Shown here: positions 58,008 through 64,000 of the stretch, piece after piece
Numbering within the stretch: position 1 is the stretch's first letter
Layout: each line of letters opens with the position of its first letter
Source: Cellulomonas sp. ACRRI
GTDB taxonomy: Bacteria > Actinomycetota > Actinomycetes > Actinomycetales > Cellulomonadaceae
Length of the DNA: 64,000 nucleotides
Direction: 5' to 3'
NCBI RefSeq assembly: GCF_022346185.1
Contig: NZ_JAKRMS010000001.1
Location: forward strand, 62,001-126,000
The notes under the pieces: generated by a model
Databases searched by the model: none
The model's input: the letters and a program-made list of their open reading frames with translations, nothing else
Told to the model about the DNA's origin: nothing
Made by a program: the position numbers and the translations under genes

Positions 58008-59279
58008 TCAGCGTGCCACGTGGCTGACCTCCCGGGTGGGCCACAGCGCGGCGGTCGCCGCGAGTGCCGCGGCGCCCAGGCCGGCGAGGGCGAGCGCGGC
58101 CGGGCCGAGCCCGAGCACGCCGAGCCACCCCGCCACCGGGTAGGTGACGAGCCAGCACGCGTGCGACAGCGAGAACTGCGCGGCGAACACCGCGGGCTGG
58201 TCGCGTTCGGGGGTCGTGCGGGCGATGATCCGGCCGACGGGTGTCTCCGCGGCGGCCCAACCCGCGCCGACGAGGGCGAACAGCGCTCCCACGAGGACGA
58301 GGCCACGGGTGCCGGGGACGTGCAGCGCCGCCGCGAGCCCGGCGGTCGCGGCCACGACGACCCCGCCGCCGGCGAGCATGAGCGCGCGCTCCGGCAGCGC
58401 GTCGAGCGCCCGGGGAAGCAGCACGGCCACCGTGATCGAGCCCGCGCCGAGCGCGGCCATCAGCAGCGCCGCGACCCCGTCACCCCGGGCGTAGACCTCG
58501 CGGGCGATGAGGACGTACTGCACCAGCACGAAAGCACCCCCGGCCGCCACGACCATGTTCAGCGCGAGCACGGCACGCAGCGCGGGGGTGCGGACCATCA
58601 GGGCGATCCCCCGGCGCGCCCGCCGCCCGAACGTCGTCGGGGCGTCGACGCGACCGTCGACGTCACCGCTCCCGCCGCCGTCCGCGGCGCCGCCGGCACC
58701 GCCGGCACCGCCGAGCTCCAGCCGCGACACGAGCAGCGCGGACGCCGCGAACCCGATCGCGGTGCCCACGAACAGGTCGGAGCCCGGCACCACCAGCAGC
58801 AGCGCCGCGGCCAGCAGGGGCGACAGGACCATCTCCAGGTCCTCGCCGAGCCGGGACAGCGACAGCGCCTGCGTGTACCGGCGCTCGTCCCGGAGCACCC
58901 GGGGCAGCACCGCCTGGTACGCCGGGCTGTGCGCCGCGGACGCCGCCTGCAGCACCAGGACCAGGACGTACACCTGCCACACGGCGGACACGAGCGGCAG
59001 ACCGAGCACCACGACGACCCGCACCAGGTCGGCCGTCACGAGCACGGCGCGCGGCGGCGCGGCGTGCACCAGGGCGGCGGCGACCGGGGCGACCGCGACG
59101 TAGGCCAGCATCTTGAGGGCGAACACCGTCCCGAGCACCAGACCCCCGCCGGCACCGGCGACGTCGTACGCGAGCAGGCCCAGGGCGACGGTCGCCAGGC
59201 CGGTGCCCGCGAGCGAGATGGCCTGGGCGGTGAACAGGCGGCGGTACGTCGGGACGGCGAGAGCGGACAGCACCCCCAC
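58008..59279 (-). CDS. MFS transporter with metal-type repressor
   Basis: A 423-residue 12-TM major facilitator protein of the enterobactin-exporter/MFS_3-like group. A low-complexity Gly/Ala/Asp-rich loop (around GGAGGAGGAADGGGSGDVDG, residues 190-210) separates the two halves. Its usual substrates are siderophores, drugs or possibly metal complexes. The downstream ArsR with His-rich alpha-5 suggests metal-linked expression. GTG start; a second in-frame GTG six bases later is possible. Confidence 0.87.
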   Translation of the reverse strand: MGVLSALAVPTYRRLFTAQAISLAGTGLATVALGLLAYDVAGAGGGLVLGTVFALKMLAYVAVAPVAAALVHAAPPRAVLVTADLVRVVVVLGLPLVSAVWQVYVLVLVLQAASAAHSPAYQAVLPRVLRDERRYTQALSLSRLGEDLEMVLSPLLAAALLLVVPGSDLFVGTAIGFAASALLVSRLELGGAGGAGGAADGGGSGDVDGRVDAPTTFGRRARRGIALMVRTPALRAVLALNMVVAAGGAFVLVQYVLIAREVYARGDGVAALLMAALGAGSITVAVLLPRALDALPERALMLAGGGVVVAATAGLAAALHVPGTRGLVLVGALFALVGAGWAAAETPVGRIIARTTPERDQPAVFAAQFSLSHACWLVTYPVAGWLGVLGLGPAALALAGLGAAALAATAALWPTREVSHVAR

Positions 59280-59285
59280 ATCGTT

Positions 59286-59297
59286 GCACAGTTGCGC
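59286..59297. promoter_or_regulatory. Possible ArsR-type operator before the MFS gene
   Basis: GCACAG-TTGCGC is an imperfect 12-bp dyad (8 of 12 symmetric) seven bases upstream of the MFS start, in the place expected for a metal-responsive ArsR site. Confidence 0.35.
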
Positions 59298-59354
59298 GAG
59301 CGCGTAAGTGGTCCGCCGGCCCAGGGGCGACGGCCCGCCGCGTATCGTCGTCCG

Positions 59355-59780
59355 GTGCCCGAGACCCCCACCGAGCCCGGCAGGGACGCCACGCTCCCCG
59401 GCCTGACCGCCTGCTCCCTGTGCGCCGGCGAGACGCTGGGCGGGGACGACCCGCTGCCGGGCGGCCAGCTGGCCCGCCTGCGCGCGGTGGCGGCCCGCGG
59501 CGCGGCCCGGCTCACCGAGGTCGAGTGCCTCGACGAGTGCGAGCGCGGCGACGTGGTCGTCGCGCGACCCTCCGGCGCGTGCCGGCGCGCGGGGGCGCGA
59601 CCCGTCTGGTTCGAGCGCCTCGCGGGCGAGCGGGGCACCGCGGTGCTCGAGGGGTGGCTGCGGGCCGGCGGGCCGGGCGCACGGCCGGTGCCGCCGCAGC
59701 TGTCCGGGCACGTGGTCCACCGGACCGCCGACGCGCCCGACGCGCCCGGACCCGAGGACGTGGCGGCACCCGCTCGCTGA
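59355..59780 (+). CDS. (2Fe-2S) ferredoxin domain protein
   Basis: A 141-residue protein whose first 100 residues resemble thioredoxin-like [2Fe-2S] ferredoxins: Cys pair in TACSLCAGE (about residues 20-23) and a second pair in VECLDECERGDVV (about 57-61). An Ala/Gly/Pro-rich tail follows. It may carry electrons for a nearby reductase or be involved in cobalamin/metal metabolism, as relatives are; this is not certain. GTG start, divergent from the MFS gene. Confidence 0.75.
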   Translation: MPETPTEPGRDATLPGLTACSLCAGETLGGDDPLPGGQLARLRAVAARGAARLTEVECLDECERGDVVVARPSGACRRAGARPVWFERLAGERGTAVLEGWLRAGGPGARPVPPQLSGHVVHRTADAPDAPGPEDVAAPAR

Positions 59781-59820
59781 CCGGCGGTTCACCGGCCGCC
59801 CGCCCCGCGACCCGCGGCGG

Positions 59821-60831
59821 TCAGTGCTGCGCGAACGGTCCCGGCGCCCCGTCGGTCGCCGCGGCCAGCAGCCGGGCCGCGACCGCCCGCACCCGGTCGC
59901 GGAGCTCGTCCGGGCCCACGATGCGCACCTCGCACCCCAGCGCGGCGACGACCGCGGGGATCCAGTCCAGGCTCTCGGCGCGGATCTCGGCCCGGTGCCA
60001 CGGCGGCCCGGCGGTCCCCGTGCCCGCGTCCTGCTGCTCGAGCCGGGCGACGCTCGGCGGGAGGTGCGCCCGGATGTGGTCCTCGGTCGCCCGGACGTGC
60101 AGCACGACGGTCCAGGTGTAGTCCGCCGTCGCGAAGTGCTCGGTCAACCAGGACGCCGGGTCGCGCGGCCCGGGCTCCGCGAACGTCTCGGCGAGCGAGC
60201 GGGCCGACCGGATCCGGTCGACCCGGAAGGCCCGGTCCTCCCCGGTGCCCGTGTCGGACGCCACGAGGTACCACCGGCGCTCCCGCGCGACGAGGCCGTA
60301 CGGGTGGACCACCCGCCGGGACGACGGTCGCCCGTCCCGGTGGTGGCGCAGCTCGACCACCCGGGAGGACGCCACGGCGTCGGCGAGCGTGAGCATCACG
60401 CCGGGGTCGGGGCGCTCCCCCGAGTCCGGCTCGCCGCGGGCGATCATCCCGAGCGCGGCGTCGCCCCGCGCCGCGTCCTCGCGCCGCATCGCGCGCCGCA
60501 CCTTCGCCAGCGCGGTCTGCGCCGCGACGTCCTGCCCGGCCGGTGCCGAGCCGCCCCGGGCCAGCCCGAGGACCACCGCCACCGCCTCCTCGCCGGTGAG
60601 CGTGACCGGCAGGACGCGCGCGCCCGGCGCCAGCCGGTAGCCGCCGTACCGCCCGCGCACGGACTCGACGTCCACCCCGGCCTCGGCGAGCCGGCGCACG
60701 TCCCGGCGGACCGTGCGCTCGTCCACGCCCAGCCGGTCCACCAGCTCGGCGACGGTGCGCTGGTGCGCGGACTGCAGGAGGTCCAGCAGCTGCAGCGTGC
60801 GTGCGGTCGGGTCAGCCACGGGAGCCATCAT
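59821..60831 (-). CDS. WYL domain-containing HTH regulator (YafY type)
   Basis: A 336-residue regulator: HTH_11 domain with LQSAHQRTVAELVDRLGVDE and RTVRRDVRRLAEAG, a WYL domain around RVVHPYGLVARERRWYLVAS, and the WCX C-terminal domain. WYL proteins sense nucleotides or small ligands. The start is one of two adjacent ATGs. It is divergent from a VOC gene, with a large perfect dyad between, so it most likely controls that gene. Confidence 0.9.
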   Translation of the reverse strand: MMAPVADPTARTLQLLDLLQSAHQRTVAELVDRLGVDERTVRRDVRRLAEAGVDVESVRGRYGGYRLAPGARVLPVTLTGEEAVAVVLGLARGGSAPAGQDVAAQTALAKVRRAMRREDAARGDAALGMIARGEPDSGERPDPGVMLTLADAVASSRVVELRHHRDGRPSSRRVVHPYGLVARERRWYLVASDTGTGEDRAFRVDRIRSARSLAETFAEPGPRDPASWLTEHFATADYTWTVVLHVRATEDHIRAHLPPSVARLEQQDAGTGTAGPPWHRAEIRAESLDWIPAVVAALGCEVRIVGPDELRDRVRAVAARLLAAATDGAPGPFAQH

Positions 60832-60836
60832 CGCGC

Positions 60837-60865
60837 CGATACCGGGCGGATCACGCCCGGTATCG
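60837..60865. promoter_or_regulatory. Long perfect operator between WYL regulator and VOC gene
   Basis: Arms of 12 bp, CGATACCGGGCG (60837-60848) and its exact complement (60854-60865), flank GATCA. The dyad begins six bases upstream of the WYL start and lies 48 bases upstream of the VOC start. Confidence 0.8.
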
Positions 60866-60912
60866 CGTCTAGCGTCCTCGACGACCCGTTCGCACCACGA
60901 GGAGACAGCACC

Positions 60913-61323
60913 ATGCAGCTCGCAGCCACCCGGATCTTCACCGACGACGTCGACGCGGTGCTGGCCTTCTACGAGCGGGTCACGGGCGTCGCCGCCACGC
61001 GGCTCCACCCGCTGTTCGGGGAGATCCGCACTCCGTCGGGCACGCTCGCGGTCGCCAGCACGGCGACGGTGCCCCTCCTCGGGGACGACGCCGCGGAGGC
61101 CCGCGCCAACCGCAGCGTCGCGCTCGACTTCCTCGTCGACGACGTCGACGCGGCGTACCAGGACCTGCGGGGCGTGGTGGACACGTTCGTCAACGAGCCG
61201 ACCGACATGCCCTGGGGCAACCGCTCGCTCCTCCTGCGGGACCCCGACGGCACCCTGGTCAACCTGTTCACCCCGGTCGACGCCGCGGCCCGGCGCCGGG
61301 CCGCCGGGCAGCCGCAGCCCTGA
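60913..61323 (+). CDS. VOC family protein (glyoxalase-like)
   Basis: A 136-residue VOC protein with TRIFTDDVDAVLAFYERVTG, ALDFLVDDVDAAYQDL and the closing LLLRDPDGTLVNLFTP. AGGAGACAGCACC precedes the ATG. It is the only gene facing the WYL regulator, so the pair is probably a self-contained response unit; the substrate is unknown. Confidence 0.88.
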   Translation: MQLAATRIFTDDVDAVLAFYERVTGVAATRLHPLFGEIRTPSGTLAVASTATVPLLGDDAAEARANRSVALDFLVDDVDAAYQDLRGVVDTFVNEPTDMPWGNRSLLLRDPDGTLVNLFTPVDAAARRRAAGQPQP

Positions 61324-61368
61324 CGCGCCCGCGCCGGACGCCCTCGCCGGGGTCCGGCCGGAACACGG

Positions 61369-61986
61369 TCAGGTGGTCGGGGCCACCCCGTCGCCGAGCC
61401 GGCACACGACGGCGCCGTGCGGCCGGTACCCCCGTCCCGTCCGACGGTGGGACTCCAGCACCTCGAACCCGTGCCCCTGCAGGGCCGCGTGCAGTCCGCT
61501 CGCGGGCCAGCGGTACGCGGGGGCCACCGCGTGGTCGAACTGCTGGACCGTCGTCTCCGCGTCGAAGTACCCCAGGAGGAGCGTCCCCCCGGGCCGGAGC
61601 ACGCGCGCGAACTCGGCGAGGGGGACGGAGATGCGGTCCGGGGCGTGGTGGATCGTCGAGTACCACGAGAGCACCCCGCCGAGCGCCCCGTCGTCCTCGT
61701 CGATCCGGTCGATGCTCGCCACGGCGAACGCCACCCCGGGATAGGTCGCGCGAGCGGACTCGACGAACGCCGGGACGAGGTCGATCCCCCGGGCCGCCCT
61801 CCCGCGACGGACGAGGTGGTCCGTCCAGTGGCCCGGCCCGCACCCCGCGTCGAGGACCCGGCCGGACACCCCGTCGGACCACGTCTCGACGAGCTGCCGG
61901 TCCGACGGGTGCACCGCCGTCATGGAGCCGAACCGGTCGACGTACTCGCCCGCGCGCCGGGTGTAGGCCTCGTCGACGGTGATCAT
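61369..61986 (-). CDS. Class I SAM-dependent methyltransferase
   Basis: A 205-residue methyltransferase. Motif I VLDAGCGPGHW (about residues 44-54) and the ribose-binding acid in ARGIDLVPAF are clear, with LSWYSTIHHAPD as motif IV. Methyltransferase-11/25 type, acceptor unknown. Start at the ATG at 61986; convergent with the VOC gene. Confidence 0.87.
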   Translation of the reverse strand: MITVDEAYTRRAGEYVDRFGSMTAVHPSDRQLVETWSDGVSGRVLDAGCGPGHWTDHLVRRGRAARGIDLVPAFVESARATYPGVAFAVASIDRIDEDDGALGGVLSWYSTIHHAPDRISVPLAEFARVLRPGGTLLLGYFDAETTVQQFDHAVAPAYRWPASGLHAALQGHGFEVLESHRRTGRGYRPHGAVVCRLGDGVAPTT

Positions 61987-62079
61987 CCCGCGACGCTAGC
62001 GCGGCCGCTGCCGCGGACCGCGCTCGGGCGCGCCATTTCCGCTCGACCCGGTCGCCCCGGCTTCTCTACGGTGACGGCC

Positions 62080-62634
62080 GTGTCGATCACCTCGTCCCTC
62101 GCCGCCCAGCCCGCCCTCCGGACCGACCGGCTCCAGCTGGTCCAGCTCGGCCCCGACCACCTGGACGCCACCCTGGCGTCCCTCGAGGACGCGGACGCGA
62201 TGCGGCTGACCGGCACCCGGGGCTCGTTCACCCGCGACCAGGTGCGCGAGCACCTGCGACGACTGCCCGGGGCGGACGACCGGGCCGACTTCGCGATCCT
62301 CGACGAGGCCGGCGCGTACGTCGGCGAGGTGGTCCTGAACGACCTCGCCGAGGAGGACCGCGCCATGAACTACCGGATCGCCCTGGCGGGTCCGGCGGTG
62401 CGGGGCCGCGGCTACGGCACCGAGGCGGGACGCGCGGTCGTCGCCTGGGCGTTCGACGAGGTCGGCCTGCACCGCATCTCGCTGGACGTCTTCTCCTTCA
62501 ACCCCGGCGCTCAGCGCTCGTACGAGAAGATCGGCTTCCAGGTCGAGGGCCGTGCGCGGCACACCCTGCTGTGGGACGGCACGTGGGTCGACTCGGTCCT
62601 GATGGGCATGCTGGCGACCGACCCGCGCCCGTAG
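62080..62634 (+). CDS. GNAT family N-acetyltransferase (RimJ/RimL-like)
   Basis: A 184-residue acetyltransferase: LRTDRLQLVQLGPDHLDATL start, CoA loop AGPAVRGRGYGTEAGRAVV (about residues 104-122) and VGLHRISLDVFSFNPGAQRS near the end. A -10-like TCTACG (62064-62069) lies close to the start, so the GTG at 62080 may be read leaderless; a GTG at 62071 is an alternative. Confidence 0.87.
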   Translation: MSITSSLAAQPALRTDRLQLVQLGPDHLDATLASLEDADAMRLTGTRGSFTRDQVREHLRRLPGADDRADFAILDEAGAYVGEVVLNDLAEEDRAMNYRIALAGPAVRGRGYGTEAGRAVVAWAFDEVGLHRISLDVFSFNPGAQRSYEKIGFQVEGRARHTLLWDGTWVDSVLMGMLATDPRP

Positions 62635-62635
62635 T

Positions 62636-62881
62636 GTGGCGCCCGTGGAGGCGACGACCAAGCCGTGGTGGCAGCTGACCCGGACGCCCGCCTTCGGGTT
62701 CGTCCTCGGTGGCCTCTGGCTGCTGCTCGGCGTGCTCCGCTGGGCGTGGCTCGAGCCGGGCGGCGGCTGGATCGCGCCGACGGCCGCCACGGTGTTCACG
62801 CTGAGCGGGCTGGCCTACCTCGCGAGCTCGACCGCCGTCGTGCTGCGGCGCCGGACGCCCGCCGCCGAGCCGCACGACTGA
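62636..62881 (+). CDS. Small membrane protein, two TM segments
   Basis: An 81-residue protein with two hydrophobic segments (about residues 20-37 and 47-68) and a short charged tail (RRRTPAAEPHD). The GTG lies directly after the acetyltransferase stop, so they are probably co-transcribed. Unknown family. Confidence 0.65.
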   Translation: MAPVEATTKPWWQLTRTPAFGFVLGGLWLLLGVLRWAWLEPGGGWIAPTAATVFTLSGLAYLASSTAVVLRRRTPAAEPHD

Positions 62882-62944
62882 CCGGCGGCCCGGACCGGAC
62901 TCACCCGATGCCCGGGCCGGCGCCCGCGAAGGACCTCGGCCGCC

Positions 62945-63763
62945 TCACGGACGCGCGAGGCGGCAGAGCATCGCGACCACCGGGCCCCAGGGCGCGCGTG
63001 CGGACGGCGGCGCGCCGGTCAGGTGGTCGGTGAGCAGCCGGAACAGCGCCGCCCGCAGCAGCAGCTGCGGGAGCTCGCCGCGGACGCGCGGGGCGCGCAG
63101 GAGGTCGACCGTCCCGCCCTCGAACGCCAGCGCGTCGACGACCACGACCGCGGACCCGTACCCGACCGGGCGCCAGTACACGGACGGGTCGATGACCGCC
63201 GGCGGCGACCCGGCCGCCAGGAGCACGTTCCCGGTCAGGTCACCGTGCACCACCTGAGCGGGCAGGTCGACCGGGCGCAGGGCGGCGCGCAGCGCCCGGA
63301 TCTCGGGGACGTCGTCGGCCCCGGGCACGTCGCACTCCCCCCAGGCCGCCCGGTCCGCCACCGCCCACGGGTCGGACCGGGCGTCGAGGAACGCCGGCCG
63401 CGGCGACCCGGCCAGCGCGGCGGCGAACGCCTCACCCGCGCGGATCGCCTCCGCCCAGCGTCGCGGCTCGTGCCGTCCCTCGACGCGGGTCCACGCGGTC
63501 CAGCCGTCGACGGCCAGGTGACCCCCGACGGACCGGACGGGGGCGGTCCACCGGACCTCGTCGGACCGGCGGGCGCCGCCACCGAGCACCCGCTCGGCCC
63601 ACGCGAGGGCGTCGGGAGGACCGTCGAGCGGCTTGAGCACGAGATCGCCGCAGCGCCACGCCGTCCCGCGGCCCCCGGCGAGGGGTTCCGGCTCGCCGGT
63701 GCAGCCGAACGAGGCGAGCACCCGCGCGCGCGGGGCCGCGGCGGCGCGGGCGTCGTCGTCCAT
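62945..63763 (-). CDS. Phosphotransferase-like protein (TIGR02569/APH-like)
   Basis: A 272-residue protein of the kinase-fold family common in actinobacteria. VVHGDLTGNVLL (catalytic Asp and Asn, about residues 169-180) and AVIDPSVYWRP (metal Asp) are clear, while the N-lobe has ERVL and DLVLKPL for nucleotide binding. Role unknown; no resistance is implied. Confidence 0.85.
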   Translation of the reverse strand: MDDDARAAAAPRARVLASFGCTGEPEPLAGGRGTAWRCGDLVLKPLDGPPDALAWAERVLGGGARRSDEVRWTAPVRSVGGHLAVDGWTAWTRVEGRHEPRRWAEAIRAGEAFAAALAGSPRPAFLDARSDPWAVADRAAWGECDVPGADDVPEIRALRAALRPVDLPAQVVHGDLTGNVLLAAGSPPAVIDPSVYWRPVGYGSAVVVVDALAFEGGTVDLLRAPRVRGELPQLLLRAALFRLLTDHLTGAPPSARAPWGPVVAMLCRLARP

Positions 63764-63830
63764 GGGCGCAGGCTACGACGCGGGCCGCGGGCGTACGGGG
63801 CGGCGGCCGCGCCGGCGCGCCCCGACCCGC

Positions 63831-64000
63831 TCAGGCGTCGCGCTCCACCGCCGCCGCCCAGCCGGCGGGGTCGGCACCCGCCGGGACCTGGCGCAGCCCC
63901 TCCGCCAGCAGGGCGGCCGCCAGCCACCCCTCCTCGAGCGGCGTGAGCGCCGCCTGCTCGCGGTACCCGTCCAGCACGTGCCGGCTCGCGCCCGGCGGCG
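63831..64000 (-). CDS. C-terminal fragment of a phosphotransferase-like gene (cut by window edge)
   Basis: The last 56 or so codons, ending with TGA at 63831-63833, encode RHVLDGYREQAALTPLEEGW and then LAAALLAEGLRQV. This looks like the final helices of an APH-type kinase. The start is outside the window. It lies 67 bases upstream of the preceding minus-strand gene. Confidence 0.6.
   Translation of the reverse strand, partial: PPGASRHVLDGYREQAALTPLEEGWLAAALLAEGLRQVPAGADPAGWAAAVERDA

Overview
The window is a 64 kb chromosomal piece of a very GC-rich actinobacterium. Sampled lines run near 72-80 % GC, GTG starts are common, and many genes have leaderless-looking promoters. DinB/DUF664, F420-type and WYL proteins and a HelR-like RNA-polymerase protection factor all fit Actinomycetota. 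A Cellulomonas-like Micrococcales is my best guess; this is inference, because no rRNA is present. Long open frames antisense to real genes are a by-product of the GC content and are left out.

Layout. 0-7 kb: end of a membrane protein, a gntR-MFS operon, tRNA-Pro(GGG), a methyltransferase, a YkvA protein, and a helR-like gene whose start region carries a near-perfect rifamycin-associated element (RAE). The RAE overlaps a divergent promoter for a P-loop kinase-like gene. 7-27 kb: ordinary chromosome with small regulators and housekeeping genes: an ECF sigma/anti-sigma pair, a methionine aminopeptidase under a divergent XRE regulator, a MarR-MATE unit, a lipid kinase, VOC, MerR and FBP-domain proteins, a frameshifted SDR and a broken HIT gene.

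27-42 kb is an accessory redox region of lower GC (about 60-70 % in sampled lines). It holds four paralogues of F420:NADP-reductase-like dinucleotide-binding proteins, three SDRs, a quinone oxidoreductase, a truncated second one, a DJ-1/PfpI protein, and several TetR/XRE/LysR regulators. Each TetR lies beside short palindromes that recur at the enzyme promoters, so the regulons can be read from the DNA. Three direct copies of a 39-bp repeat bracket a GNAT gene and the later half of the region. A 26-codon stub of an ABC ATPase marks a recombination scar.

42-46 kb is an arsenic locus: an ArsR-ArsC fusion, a stand-alone ArsC, ArsM, and a second ArsR facing arsM across two identical 20-bp operators. 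No arsenite pump is present in the window. 46-57 kb holds regulator-target pairs with clear operators: MerR/SDR with a 19-bp promoter spacer, TetR/ABC exporter, a two-component system whose 16-bp dyad recurs before an MMPL exporter, and SDR/TetR. 57-64 kb: HAD hydrolase, an MFS-ArsR metal-type operon, a 2Fe-2S protein, WYL regulator/VOC, methyltransferase, GNAT and phosphotransferase-like genes.

The main candidates for new biology are the RAE that may serve two divergent genes, the multi-paralogue redox region with its TetR operator code, and the 39-bp repeats.
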